DNA of 64,000 nt from Bradyrhizobium sp. CCGB12 (lineage in GTDB: Bacteria; Pseudomonadota; Alphaproteobacteria; Rhizobiales; Xanthobacteraceae). The stretch lies in NCBI RefSeq assembly GCF_024199845.1, contig NZ_JANADO010000001.1:8792001-8856000 (forward strand). The letters are read 5' to 3'. This document shows, piece by piece, positions 1 to 8,673 of this stretch. The position numbers and the translations under genes are program-made. Every line of letters starts with the position of its first letter. Positions within the stretch are counted from its first letter, which is position 1. The notes beneath the pieces were generated by a model. It saw nothing but the letters and a program-made list of their open reading frames with translations. It ran no database searches and was not told the origin of the DNA.

Positions 1-64
1 GGTGCGCCATCGGGTGCCAGATCGGCTTGGCGTTGTTCTCGAGCAAAAAATTCTTGTCGCGCAT
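1..64 (-). CDS. class III aminotransferase, N-terminus only (cut by window edge)
   Basis: The 21 residues visible, starting from the ATG at 64, contain KPIWHPM, the usual opening of omega-amino-acid:pyruvate or DAPA-type class III PLP aminotransferases. The gene starts 11 bases downstream of the HAD hydrolase and on the same strand, so it is probably the third gene of a leftward operon. The PLP lysine and the rest of the enzyme lie outside the window. Substrate cannot be judged from this much. Confidence 0.6.
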   Translation of the reverse strand, partial: MRDKNFLLENNAKPIWHPMAH

Positions 65-74
65 GGTGGCTCTC

Positions 75-740
75 TCAGTCGAATTCCAGTCCGAAATGAC
101 GTAAGGCCTCGCTGTAGGACGCGGCAGGATTTCTGACGTCGAACAGGACGGTGCGCATATTGCACGCGGCAGCGCCGACAATGTTGCGGCGCTGGTCGTC
201 GACGAACACGCAATCCTCCGCTTCCAGCGCCAGGGTATCCCATACGCTTTGATAGGCGCGCGGATCGGGCTTCAGGATCTTGGTATGGGTGGCGTCGACG
301 ATGGCATCGAAGCACGCCAGAACGGCAAGCCGGGTGCGGAAGTCGGCGCCATAAAACAGGTCGAGCTCGTTGGACAGAATGGCGAGCCTGAATCCGGCAT
401 CACCGACGATCCGGATCGCCTTCTCCGCCTCGGGCCGGATCACGGTGGCAGGATCGGCGCCGCGCGCCCGTTTCACGAAGGTCTCCATGTCGGCCCAGTC
501 TTCGCCGAGCATGCGTCCGACCTCGCGGCTGCGCGTCAGCCAGTAATCGCGCTCGGAAATCTCGCCGCGCTGCATCGAGATCCACAGGGGATCGCTGTCG
601 GGAGCGAACGGTCCGAGCCATTTCAGCGTGCAAGGGTCGAGGCCCAGCGCGCGTTCCGTCATGTCGTGCGTCTCGAACAACGTCTTCGAGATCACACCAC
701 CGAAATCCAGCACAAGCGCCTGTGCGAGTGGCCGGCTCAC
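75..740 (-). CDS. HAD-superfamily hydrolase (subfamily IA)
   Basis: This 221-residue protein has the HAD signature at the start, DFGGV (D12, nucleophile), a mid-protein ILSNEL segment, the motif III lysine in KILKPDPRAY, and the acidic motif IV FVDDQRRN. The motif I form DFGGV, with Gly in place of the second Asp, is common in HAD-IA proteins related to epoxide-hydrolase N-domains and haloacid dehalogenases. A small-molecule phosphatase or dehalogenase activity is therefore likely, but the substrate is unknown. Its GTG start overlaps the stop of the upstream Tm-1-like gene (GTGA), so the two are probably translationally coupled. Confidence 0.85.
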   Translation of the reverse strand: MSRPLAQALVLDFGGVISKTLFETHDMTERALGLDPCTLKWLGPFAPDSDPLWISMQRGEISERDYWLTRSREVGRMLGEDWADMETFVKRARGADPATVIRPEAEKAIRIVGDAGFRLAILSNELDLFYGADFRTRLAVLACFDAIVDATHTKILKPDPRAYQSVWDTLALEAEDCVFVDDQRRNIVGAAACNMRTVLFDVRNPAASYSEALRHFGLEFD

Positions 741-1999
741 GCGGCGACCGTCGTCTTGCCTGCAGGCACGATGCCGGCGTCCACCCAGCGGTCGAAAATC
801 CGCAGGACCGTCTCGTTGAAAGTTTTGCTGTTGATGTGCGCCTTGATCTCATGCAACTCGACCGGGGACGCGACCGCAGAGCGCATCTCGTCCACGAAGG
901 CGGAGAGCCCTTCGGGATCGTGCAGGGCTTCGCCCTCCTGGTCCCATTGCTGGATACCGCCGGACGGCAGCACGAAGGCGACGGGCGCGGCGGCCCCCGA
1001 CAGCTTTTTCGCGATCGCCCGCGCGATCCTGCGGCGGTCGTCCGGTCGCGACGTCGCGGAGGCGAGCAGGCGGTTGTGGGCGTGGAAAGGTCTCTCCGTC
1101 AGCTCCTGCGGCGTCGGCAACCACGCCGGAAAATCGACCATGTCGATCGCGCCGGGCGCTACGATCTGCGGGATGCCGGCTCTGCCGGCGTTCTCCAACC
1201 GGTCGGAACCGGAGTTTACCACCGATCCCGTGAGCAGGTTGGCGACCTCCTGCAGGCTCAGATCGAGCACGGCCGCGAAACCGCGCTGCGCTGCGATCGC
1301 CTCCATCGCGCGGCCGCCCATGCCCGTGGTGTGGAACACGACCACCTCATAGCCGCGCTTCTCAAGCTGCGGCTTGAGTTCGACCATATAGGCGAGGCAG
1401 CTCTTGCCGAGCGACGTGATCGCGACCACCGGCTTGTCGGTGCGCGGTCTGACGGCGCTACGTGCCGCCCCCACGATCGCACCGCAGGCCTGCGACAGCA
1501 CCGCGGTGCAGGTCCCATTGAGGCCGTAGAGGCCTCCTGCCCACAGGATCATCATCAGGTCGGCCGCGACCCGCTCCGGCGGAATCAGATGCGAGAATGC
1601 GACCGTGGAGACGATCAGCTTGGGCATGCCGAGCGGCAGGGCCTGGGCGACATCGAGCGCGAGATCCGTTCCCATCGTTCCGCCGATCGCGATGACAGCA
1701 TCGATCGCGTCGCGCGCGGCGAGATCGCGCGCGAGATTGGCGGCGCCGAGCGCCATCAGCGACATGGCCGAATTCTCGTCGCCGCTCGCGGCTACCGCTT
1801 CTATGGTCGTGTCTGCTGCCGCGGCCACCGCATGCTTGTCGTGTTCGGCCGGGTAGGGTGGATCGCCGAGCACGCTGATATCCATCTTGATAGTGTCGCC
1901 GCCCGCCCTTGCGATGCAATCGCGCATGAACAGCAATTCGTCGGCTTTGGTATCCCCGGTTCCGATCAGGAGGATTCGAGGCTTCTTGGTCTCTTGCAT
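737..1999 (-). CDS. Tm-1-like ATP-binding (UPF0261) protein
   Basis: The 420 residues match the UPF0261/Tm-1-like family. The N-terminal half opens with ILLIGTGDTKADELLFMRD and carries the glycine-rich AIGGTMGTDLA. The C-terminal half carries ITSLGKSCLAYM, HTTGMGGRAME and a TSFN-like end, here HINSKTFNE. Tomato Tm-1 binds ATP and inhibits tobamovirus replication. Bacterial members are of uncertain function and often sit in catabolic clusters, as here, next to a HAD hydrolase and a class III aminotransferase. Length is normal and no domain is missing. The gene is divergent from the aldehyde dehydrogenase operon across a 223-bp gap that should hold both promoters. Confidence 0.88.
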   Translation of the reverse strand: MQETKKPRILLIGTGDTKADELLFMRDCIARAGGDTIKMDISVLGDPPYPAEHDKHAVAAAADTTIEAVAASGDENSAMSLMALGAANLARDLAARDAIDAVIAIGGTMGTDLALDVAQALPLGMPKLIVSTVAFSHLIPPERVAADLMMILWAGGLYGLNGTCTAVLSQACGAIVGAARSAVRPRTDKPVVAITSLGKSCLAYMVELKPQLEKRGYEVVVFHTTGMGGRAMEAIAAQRGFAAVLDLSLQEVANLLTGSVVNSGSDRLENAGRAGIPQIVAPGAIDMVDFPAWLPTPQELTERPFHAHNRLLASATSRPDDRRRIARAIAKKLSGAAAPVAFVLPSGGIQQWDQEGEALHDPEGLSAFVDEMRSAVASPVELHEIKAHINSKTFNETVLRIFDRWVDAGIVPAGKTTVAA

Positions 2000-2222
2000 C
2001 TGTCAGAGCTCGCCAGTGCGCTTGAAAGTGTCGAACAACGAGAGTCCACCGGTCGGGCTGGATGTCCGACCGTCGAGTTGGGCTAGGCTAAGGCTAGGGG
2101 GACACGAGCGGACACGACATCCACCTATCGGTTGATTGCTGCCAAGGCCTTGAATTGCCGAAGATTGAACCACGCGGGCGCATCAGCCTGCGGTCATTTT
2201 TACGCAGGTTCGAGCCCGTCAG

Positions 2223-3707
2223 ATGCAGCAAGCGCAAATCGATCGGTTGAGGTCGGCCACCGTTCCGGCCCGGCAGCTTTTCATCGGAGGGCGGTCGAAG
2301 GCCGCGAATGGCGAGGCAAGGCTCGATGTCGTGTCGCCGATCGACGGCCGATCATTCACGACGATCGTCGACGGCGACGCGCAGGATATCGACCTTGCGA
2401 TCAAGCAGGCGCGTCAGGCGTTCGACGGTGGAAGTTGGTCGCGGGCGACCCCGACCCACCGCAAGAAGGTCCTGCTGCGGCTGGCCGAACTGATCGAACA
2501 GCATGCGCTGGAGATCGCGGTGCTCGGCGTCCGGGACAACGGAACCGAGATCGCCATGGCGTATAAGGCCGAGCCGCTCTCGGCCGCCGGCACCATCCGC
2601 TATTATGCGGAAGCGATCGACAAGCTCTATGGCGAGATCGCGCCAACAGGACGCGATATCCTTGGTCTCGTCCATCGTGAACCGCTTGGCGTGGTCGGCG
2701 TCATCGTGCCGTGGAATTTCCCGTTGATGATCGGGGCGTGGAAGATCGGCCCGGCGCTCGCGACCGGAAATTCGGTGGTGGTGAAGCCGCCGGAGGCCGC
2801 CTCCCTCACGTTGCTGCGGCTTGCGGAGCTTGCAAGTGAAGCGGGACTGCCCGACGGCGTCCTCAATGTCGTCACCGGCCGCGGTGCGTCGGCCGGCGAG
2901 GCGCTCGCGCTGCATATGGATGTAGATGCGTTGGCCTTCACCGGCTCGGGCGCGGTCGGTCGTAGACTGCTGGAATGCTCGGCGCGATCGAACCTCAAAC
3001 GTGTCCATCTGGAACTCGGCGGCAAATCGCCGAACGTCGTGTTCGCTGACGCGCCCGACATCCGGCAGGCGGCCAAGACATCGGTGAACGGCATCTTCCG
3101 CAATTCCGGCCAGGTCTGCGTCGCCGGCTCGCGCCTACTCGTCCAGTCGTCGGTCTACGATGAATTCATGGAGGCGCTGCTGGGCGCGACGGCGAACTTG
3201 AAGGTCGGCGATCCCCTCGACCTGACCTCGGATATCGGGGCGGTATCGAGTGCTGGCCAACTACACAAGAATCTCGACGCCGTGGTCCGAGCGCAGGAGG
3301 AGGGCGCGACGCGGTTGACCGGCGGCGAGCAGATCCGCGTCGAGAGCGGTGGCAGCTTCATGTCGCCCGCGATCCTGGCCGACGTCACGCCCGGGATGGA
3401 GTTGTGGCGCGAGGAGGTGTTCGGTCCGGTGCTCGCCGTCACGCGTTTCGACGACGATGACGACGCCGTTTCACTTGCGAACGCGACGCCCTATGGCCTC
3501 GCATCCGCTGTCTGGACCGGCAACCTGTCGCGGGCGCATCGCATGGTGCGTGCCATCAATGCCGGCGTCGTGCATGTCAACACCTATGGCGGCGCCGACA
3601 TCACCGTGCCGCTCGGCGGCTTCAAGCAGTCCGGCTTCGGTCGGGACAAATCGTTGCACGCATTCTACGGCTATACCGACCTAAAGACCGCATGGATCGC
3701 GCTATGA
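2223..3707 (+). CDS. NAD(P)-dependent aldehyde dehydrogenase
   Basis: A full-length (494 aa) ALDH-superfamily enzyme that oxidises an aldehyde to the acid in the cytosol. The cofactor-site PWNFPL, the general base Glu (about residue 263, in HLELGGKSPN) and the catalytic Cys (about residue 299, in NSGQVCVAG) are all present. So is the C-terminal GGFKQSGFGRD. It is the first gene of a rightward operon with an aminotransferase and two SDRs, which suggests it finishes oxidation of an amino-aldehyde or amino-alcohol-derived aldehyde. The closest known types are betaine-, aminobutyraldehyde- and semialdehyde dehydrogenases; the exact substrate is not readable. No strong ribosome-binding site precedes the ATG. 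Confidence 0.9.
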   Translation: MQQAQIDRLRSATVPARQLFIGGRSKAANGEARLDVVSPIDGRSFTTIVDGDAQDIDLAIKQARQAFDGGSWSRATPTHRKKVLLRLAELIEQHALEIAVLGVRDNGTEIAMAYKAEPLSAAGTIRYYAEAIDKLYGEIAPTGRDILGLVHREPLGVVGVIVPWNFPLMIGAWKIGPALATGNSVVVKPPEAASLTLLRLAELASEAGLPDGVLNVVTGRGASAGEALALHMDVDALAFTGSGAVGRRLLECSARSNLKRVHLELGGKSPNVVFADAPDIRQAAKTSVNGIFRNSGQVCVAGSRLLVQSSVYDEFMEALLGATANLKVGDPLDLTSDIGAVSSAGQLHKNLDAVVRAQEEGATRLTGGEQIRVESGGSFMSPAILADVTPGMELWREEVFGPVLAVTRFDDDDDAVSLANATPYGLASAVWTGNLSRAHRMVRAINAGVVHVNTYGGADITVPLGGFKQSGFGRDKSLHAFYGYTDLKTAWIAL

Positions 3708-5092
3708 CCATCGCAGCTGTCGAGCGTACGGGCCTCCTTGGCAAGCTGATCGACGCCGAGCAGGAACGGTTCAAGACGTTGCATCCGCGCTCGGCCGCGG
3801 CCTGGCAGGAGGGCGGGCGAAACTTCCTCTATGGCGGACCGTCGCACTGGATGCGCCGCTGGGCCGGAGGCTTCCCGATCTACGTCGATGAAGCCGACGG
3901 CGCGCATATCCGCGATATCGACGGGCGCGATTACATCGATTTCTGTCTCGGCGACACCGGCGGCATGTGCGGGCACGCGCCGGAAGCGGTGACGGAAGCG
4001 GCGCTCTGCCAGCTCAAGCGCGGTACCACGATGATGCTGCCGACCGAGGACAGTCTCTGGGTCGGCGCCGAACTCTCCCGCCGTTTCGGCCCGAAATACT
4101 GGACGCTGACGACGTCGGCGACCGACGCCAACCGAGCCGCGATCCGCATCGCGCGCATGATCACCGGTCGTCGCAAGGTGCTGGTGTTTTCCGGGTGCTA
4201 CCACGGCGGCGTCGAAGAGGCGCATGTCGAGATCCGCGACGGTCGCGTCGGCATGCGGAACATGATCCACCCGAACGGCGTCGACCATGATGCCGTGACG
4301 CGGGTGATCGAGTTCAACGATGTCGCGGCCTTGGAGGCCGCGCTCGCACACGGCGATGCCGCATGCGTACTGGCCGAGCCTTTGATGACGAACTTCGGCA
4401 TGATTCCGGCCGCGCCGGACTTCCATCGCACGCTGCGGGACCTGACCCGTCGCGCCGGCGTCGTGCTCGTCATCGACGAGACGCACACGTTGTCTTGCGG
4501 ACCTGGCGGCTATACGGCTGAGAACGGGCTCGAGTCCGATATCATCGTTGCCGGCAAGGCGATCGCAGGCGGCATTCCGGCCGGTGTGTTCGGTCTGAGC
4601 AGAGAGACCGCCGAACGGCTCTGGACACTCGTTCCCCACGTCAATCCGCGCGAGCGGCAATCGGCGCATCTCGGTTTCGGTGGCACGCTCGCAGGCAATG
4701 CGCTGACCATCGCGACTATGCGCGCGGTGCTGGAGAAGGTCCTGACGCCGGCGAACTACCAGCGCATGATCGCGACTGCCACGGATCTCGCGGACTCGAT
4801 CCGCGAACTGATCGCGGCAAATCGTCTGCCCTGGCACGTCACCCAGATCGGCGCCCGCGCTGAGATCATGTTCATGCCGCGGCAGCCACGCAGCGGCGCC
4901 GACGTCATCGCCGGTCGACAACCCGATCTCGAAACGCTGCTGCACGCCTTCTACATGAACGAAGGCATCCTGGTGACGCCGTTCCACACCATGCTGCTGA
5001 TGTGCCCAGCGACCTCGGCGCACGACGTGGAGCGCCACACGGCCGTCTTCGTCGAGTTTATCGACCTCCTGCGCAGAGCCGGAGTGATCTAG
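3704..5092 (+). CDS. class III aminotransferase, glutamate-1-semialdehyde-aminomutase-like
   Basis: PLP enzyme of about 462 residues. I start it at the ATG at 3704 because it overlaps the ALDH stop as ATGA; an ATG at 3692 is the alternative. The Schiff-base lysine is in IIVAGKAIAGGIPAG (about residue 284), the cofactor Asp in VLVIDETHTL, and the cofactor-binding turn in the TTSATDANR stretch. The insert FLYGGPSHWMRR near the start and this active-site style resemble the GSA-aminomutase branch rather than ordinary omega-transaminases. In this operon it most likely transfers or removes an amino group to generate the aldehyde or ketone used by its neighbours. Confidence 0.85.
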   Translation: MTIAAVERTGLLGKLIDAEQERFKTLHPRSAAAWQEGGRNFLYGGPSHWMRRWAGGFPIYVDEADGAHIRDIDGRDYIDFCLGDTGGMCGHAPEAVTEAALCQLKRGTTMMLPTEDSLWVGAELSRRFGPKYWTLTTSATDANRAAIRIARMITGRRKVLVFSGCYHGGVEEAHVEIRDGRVGMRNMIHPNGVDHDAVTRVIEFNDVAALEAALAHGDAACVLAEPLMTNFGMIPAAPDFHRTLRDLTRRAGVVLVIDETHTLSCGPGGYTAENGLESDIIVAGKAIAGGIPAGVFGLSRETAERLWTLVPHVNPRERQSAHLGFGGTLAGNALTIATMRAVLEKVLTPANYQRMIATATDLADSIRELIAANRLPWHVTQIGARAEIMFMPRQPRSGADVIAGRQPDLETLLHAFYMNEGILVTPFHTMLLMCPATSAHDVERHTAVFVEFIDLLRRAGVI

Positions 5093-5096
5093 GGCC

Positions 5097-5894
5097 ATGC
5101 CGCAAAAGCCGTTCGATCTCGGCGGGAAGGTCGCCATTGTGACCGGCGGCGGTAGGGGCATCGGTGCTGCGATCGTTACGCGCCTTGCGGGCGCAGGCGC
5201 GGCCGTGGTGATCGCCAACCGCACGCAGGACGTCGCCGAAACGCTGGCACGGGAACTCGCGGCCGACGGGTTGACCGTGCATTGCGTACCGTTCGATCGG
5301 TTCGACCGCAACAGTCTGCGTGTCTTGGTCGACCGTACCGCCGGGCGATATGGCCGGCTCGATATCGTCGTGCACAACGCGGGTGGTTGCCCGTGGTCGT
5401 CGATCGAAGACCTCGACGAGGCTAAACTTGACGAAGCGCTGGCGTTGAACCTCAACGCCAGCTTCTGGTTGGCGCAGGCCGCGATCCCGCATATGCGCGC
5501 AAACGGCTTCGGACGGATCCTGGTGACATCCTCGGTGTCAGCCCGGTTCGCGATGGGCGGTGGCGCGCATTACTCGGCGGCTAAGGCCGGGGTCAACGCG
5601 TTCATACGGGCCGCTGCTTTCGAACTGGCGCGCGACGGCATCACGGTGAATGGTGTGGAAGCCGGCTTCATTGCCAAGCCGGGGCGCGGCACCATGAGCG
5701 CGCCCGAGAACCGTGCCAGCCTCGAACGTTTCATCCCGGTCGGTCGCATGGGTACTGCGGACGACGTCGGTTACGCGATGCTCTATCTGGCATCCGTCGA
5801 GGCGAAATACATCACGGGACAAACCATCGTCGTTGACGGTGGTGCGACGCTCCCCGAGACCGGGTTTGCCGTTGAGCGGCAGTGGGGCCTCTAA
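5097..5894 (+). CDS. short-chain dehydrogenase/reductase (SDR)
   Basis: A 265-residue classical SDR. It has the cofactor glycine motif TGGGRGIG (about residues 17-24), the NAG turn (HNAGG), and the catalytic Ser-Tyr-Lys in SSVSARF...HYSAAKAG. The C-terminus has the usual GQTIVVDGG. It starts 4 bp after the aminotransferase stop and is followed with no gap by a second SDR. It probably interconverts an alcohol and ketone of the operon's unknown substrate. In-frame length and motifs are intact. Confidence 0.88.
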   Translation: MPQKPFDLGGKVAIVTGGGRGIGAAIVTRLAGAGAAVVIANRTQDVAETLARELAADGLTVHCVPFDRFDRNSLRVLVDRTAGRYGRLDIVVHNAGGCPWSSIEDLDEAKLDEALALNLNASFWLAQAAIPHMRANGFGRILVTSSVSARFAMGGGAHYSAAKAGVNAFIRAAAFELARDGITVNGVEAGFIAKPGRGTMSAPENRASLERFIPVGRMGTADDVGYAMLYLASVEAKYITGQTIVVDGGATLPETGFAVERQWGL

Positions 5895-6668
5895 ATGGCG
5901 TCGCGGCTCGCGGGCAGAACGACACTCGTCACCGGAGCAGGTACCGGTATCGGCAGAGCGACGGCGCTGTTGTTTGCGAAACACGGTGCGCGCGTCGTGC
6001 TGTTCGGGCTCGGTGGTGATGATCTCGACGCCGCGGCGGCGGAGGCGGGCGGCCACGCTGTCCACGGCGACGTCACGCGAGTGGGTGACATCGCGAAAGC
6101 TATCGAAGTTTGCGGGCCGAGGCTCGACGTCGTGGTCAATGCCGCCGGCCTAATCGTCCCAGATCAGCCGGAGAGCGTATCCGACGATGTCTGGGCGAGG
6201 ACGCTGGACGTCAATCTGACCGGCACGATGCGGATGTGTCGTGCCGCGTTGCCGTTGCTAAAGCAACGCGGCGGCGCGATCGTGAACATCGCATCCGTCG
6301 CCGCGTTCAATGCGAGTCCGGGCAGTGCAAGCTATGCTGCGAGCAAGGCGGCAGTCGTGGCCTATACGCGCTCGCTTGCCTACGCACACGGTGTCGACGG
6401 CATCCGCGCCAACGCGGTCGCGCCCGGCTGGGTTCGGACGCCGATGAGCGCCTACGAGATGGGTCTGCTGGCGCATCAAAATGACACATCCGTGGAGTCC
6501 GAATTCCGGGCCGTCGAACGACGGATTGCGCTGGGACGAATGGCCGAGCCGACCGAGATTGCCGCCTGCTGCCTGTTCTTGGCGGCTGACGAGGCTTCCT
6601 TTGTCACCGGTGCGGTGCTGGTCGCAGATGGGGGCGGTCGCTCGCCGAGCCATAATCGCGCCGTTTAA
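5895..6668 (+). CDS. short-chain dehydrogenase/reductase (SDR), second copy
   Basis: A 257-residue classical SDR. It has TGAGTGIGR near the N-terminus, NAAG, the catalytic Ser in NIASVAAFN, and Tyr/Lys in ASYAASKAAV. Its ATG follows the stop of the previous SDR directly. The two SDRs share the fold but are clearly divergent in sequence, so they likely act on different intermediates or stereoisomers rather than being a recent duplication. It is the last gene of the operon; no clear rho-independent terminator is visible downstream. Confidence 0.88.
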   Translation: MASRLAGRTTLVTGAGTGIGRATALLFAKHGARVVLFGLGGDDLDAAAAEAGGHAVHGDVTRVGDIAKAIEVCGPRLDVVVNAAGLIVPDQPESVSDDVWARTLDVNLTGTMRMCRAALPLLKQRGGAIVNIASVAAFNASPGSASYAASKAAVVAYTRSLAYAHGVDGIRANAVAPGWVRTPMSAYEMGLLAHQNDTSVESEFRAVERRIALGRMAEPTEIAACCLFLAADEASFVTGAVLVADGGGRSPSHNRAV

Positions 6669-7232
6669 CCGAGCGAATCCGGAGCTCGCTGAACAACCTT
6701 CCGCACTGCTTCGCTTCGGTGTCTAACGGTGGCTGAGCGGTCGTGCGGCGGATCCGTTCATTAGTCGGTGCGACCTGGTCACAAGTCTCCGCCATGATCT
6801 GTCGATGCAACACATTTGCAACACGACGAACCTAAGCCGTTGACATCGTTAAGCCGAAAATGGTTTCCTAAACCGTACGTCGGTGTCTGCGGATCGTAAC
6901 TGTCGACTAGCAACCGTGCCCCTCAAAAAAGCTGCGTTCATGGCCTCGTCGTAAGGGGCCGCTTATGAAAGACTCCCACAAGAAGCCGCGACGACATATC
7001 CTAACGCTCTATCACCACCACGACGCTCGGGGGTGAGAGGGCTGTTCTCCAAAAGCTATGATTTTGTAAGAGATTTTTGCGACCTTAACGGGAATCCCTC
7101 CCTCTCCGCCATAATAAAACGGCTTCGAGAAAGCCCCCTAAAAACAGGTCTCACTGCACGCCGGCGGCGCCGGTGTAGCCCTCGGGTGGAGCCCCTTGGG
7201 TAACCCCAACGTGCCACGGCTGGCGAAAAGTT
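6669..7232. other. intergenic stretch, no convincing gene
   Basis: There are 564 bases between the SDR operon and the next gene. The only recognisable element is a 21-bp tRNA-Ser 3' end (listed separately). A 23-codon reading frame at 6965-7036, with AAGGGG six bases before its ATG and a HHH run, could be a leader peptide but has nothing obvious to control. No integrase gene or long repeat was seen. Confidence 0.5.
7091..7111 (+). other. tRNA-Ser 3'-end fragment (candidate att scar)
   Basis: The bases ending in CCCTCTCCGCCA reproduce the T-arm 3' half, acceptor strand and CCA of the common bacterial tRNA-Ser type whose acceptor pairs as GGAGAGG/CCTCTCC. No D-arm, anticodon arm or long variable arm precedes it, so it is not a tRNA gene. 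Such 3' tRNA copies are left at the distal end of islands integrated by tyrosine recombinases. Its orientation puts the island on the low-coordinate side (the 1-7 kb catabolic genes). Confidence 0.5.
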
Positions 7233-7652
7233 TCAACGGAGGAACGCCGCGACCTGCAGCAGAATCTGGGCATGCTGGACGAGCTGCTCAAGGTCATCGG
7301 ACAGGATCGGGAAGGAGCCGAACGGACGCGTGCCGTTCGCCAGCGGAATTCCCAGATCGTGTGCGATGTCGATGAGGCGGGCCTCCAGATACGCCGCAGT
7401 CAGTTTGTTGAAGCGCTCATCGCGAGAGTAGAGAAGATAGACATGGCTGTCGCGAAGACCGGCGGCCTTGCCAATCCGGTCACCAATCTTGCGGTCCTCC
7501 TTGCCATGTCCGGTATACAGTCGCGGCGCATCGATGACGTAGGTGAGATAGCCCGAATGTGCGAACGCCTTCAATCGGTCGAGATCGCCGAAAGGTGCCG
7601 CGCGCACGCCTAGGATCGAGCCGAACGAGTCGATCTGGCGCAAGCCGTCCAT
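7233..7652 (-). CDS. conserved hypothetical, possibly GIY-YIG-nuclease-related
   Basis: A 139-residue protein. The stretch LTYVIDAPRLYTGHGKED, followed by IGDRIGK, VYLLYSRDERF and an acidic helix YLEARLIDIA, resembles the GIY-YIG core layout (a tyrosine pair, an arginine and a late glutamate). The canonical GIY is TYV and the protein is short, so the catalytic status is doubtful. It lies immediately inside the tRNA-Ser fragment and may be a truncated longer protein. I do not assign a function. Confidence 0.45.
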   Translation of the reverse strand: MDGLRQIDSFGSILGVRAAPFGDLDRLKAFAHSGYLTYVIDAPRLYTGHGKEDRKIGDRIGKAAGLRDSHVYLLYSRDERFNKLTAAYLEARLIDIAHDLGIPLANGTRPFGSFPILSDDLEQLVQHAQILLQVAAFLR

Positions 7653-7862
7653 CGTTCATAGATGTGGGAACCTAACTTGGACTCAGACAAACTAGCAACG
7701 AGAGGATGTAGTTCCTGCTCCTTTTGGACCCGTAGCTGTCTCTTTGTCTCTACCCTGATCTTGGCTGCCAAAGGGAGCCGCTTCAATTGACTCTCTGTCG
7801 TCCTCTTGGCCTTTGCCGTTTCGGCAATTTTGGTTGATGGCCCAAAGATGAAGGAACCTTTC

Positions 7863-7890
7863 GTAAAAGAAATTGCCGCCCGGAGGCGGC
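7863..7890 (-). terminator. rho-independent terminator of the csbD-like gene
   Basis: A perfect 6-bp GC stem (GCCGCC/GGCGGC, 7875-7890) with a 4-base loop. On the minus strand it is followed by a T-rich tract reading AATTTCTTTT. It lies 22 bp past the CsbD stop. Confidence 0.7.
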
Positions 7891-7911
7891 TAGTCTTGGT
7901 CTTATATCCTA

Positions 7912-8103
7912 TTATTTTTTGAGAGCGTCAGCGGCGTCCCGGGCCGCATCCTTCACATCTCCCGTGGCGTTGTGGGCAGCTCCCTTGGCTTTATCCAGCT
8001 TGCCTTCGGCCTCCATGTCTTTATCGCCGGTAAGCTTACCGGCCCCCTCTTTGATTGCGCCTTTTGCCTTGTCGGCGGCGCCCTTCACGTGTTCACGGTC
8101 CAT
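7912..8103 (-). CDS. CsbD family stress protein
   Basis: This 63-residue, charged, Ala/Lys/Asp-rich protein has the diagnostic CsbD opening MDREHVKGAADKAKG and repeated KGA/GDxK units. CsbD proteins are small, abundant, general-stress-induced proteins of unknown mechanism. I start at the ATG at 8103 because the family signature begins there. A further upstream in-frame start would add 29 residues of unrelated sequence. A GGAAC-N16-CGTT promoter lies 35 bp upstream and a terminator follows, so this is a monocistronic EcfG-type stress gene. Confidence 0.92.
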   Translation of the reverse strand: MDREHVKGAADKAKGAIKEGAGKLTGDKDMEAEGKLDKAKGAAHNATGDVKDAARDAADALKK

Positions 8104-8137
8104 GATCGTGTACCTTTGCTGTCCGGATGACCAGCCC

Positions 8138-8162
8138 AACGAAGGAGGTGCGCGGTTGTTCC
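8138..8162 (-). promoter_or_regulatory. EcfG-type promoter upstream of csbD-like gene
   Basis: On the minus strand it reads GGAAC, 16 bases, CGTT. This is the consensus known for the alphaproteobacterial general-stress sigma factor EcfG. It ends 35 bp before the CsbD start. Confidence 0.75.
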
Positions 8163-8353
8163 TCGGAAAATGAGCACCGATCCTGCACACACAGAACTTC
8201 TTGATTTTGGTCGTTGTGCGCGTGCGCGCCGGCGACGCGGCGCGCTGGCGGAGTCATTCCCACGTAAGTTTTATACCGATATCGATACACAAATGGCGGT
8301 GCGCGATATGGCGTATGTCGAATGCGGGAGGCAGTGATCTTCATGGATGGATT

Positions 8354-8379
8354 GGAACGCCGGGACCTGCAACCAGGTT
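8354..8379 (+). promoter_or_regulatory. EcfG-like promoter upstream of the 8437 gene
   Basis: Reads GGAAC, 17 bases, GGTT. The -10 half has G in place of the preferred C. It lies 57 bp before the ATG at 8437. Confidence 0.5.
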
Positions 8380-8436
8380 GGATGGATTGCGCACGTCGCG
8401 GCGGCGCTGACCGGCGCGTCGGATCGGAGGCGGCCC

Positions 8437-8631
8437 ATGAAATTCATCGTGGACGAAGCCGGCGAGATCATCGCCCAAGCAACGGATGACCATACTCTAA
8501 TGGGCGGCCACCACCGCCTCGCAGCGGCGGCAAGCCTCGGCAAAAGACTATTCTGGCGAGATACTGGCGAACCTGTAAGGCTTGATAACTTCTTCAAGCA
8601 TTATGGAAGTTCTCTTCGGCATACGGCCTGA
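8437..8631 (+). CDS. small hypothetical protein
   Basis: Sixty-four residues with no family I recognise. The C-terminal half is basic and aromatic (KRLFWRDTGEP, NFFKHYG). I chose the ATG at 8437 because a strong GGAGG sits seven bases upstream. A possible EcfG promoter lies 57 bp before it, which suggests a stress-induced protein. The next small gene follows after 42 bp on the same strand and may be co-transcribed. Confidence 0.55.
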   Translation: MKFIVDEAGEIIAQATDDHTLMGGHHRLAAAASLGKRLFWRDTGEPVRLDNFFKHYGSSLRHTA

Positions 8632-8673
8632 GCCGCCGAAGGGAAGACGCGTCACCAAGGTCGGATCACGGCA

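Noticed and set aside
6965..7036. 23-codon leader-like peptide with an HHH run and AAGGGG ribosome-binding site
   Set aside because: No histidine-biosynthesis gene or attenuator follows; the frame is short enough to be chance.
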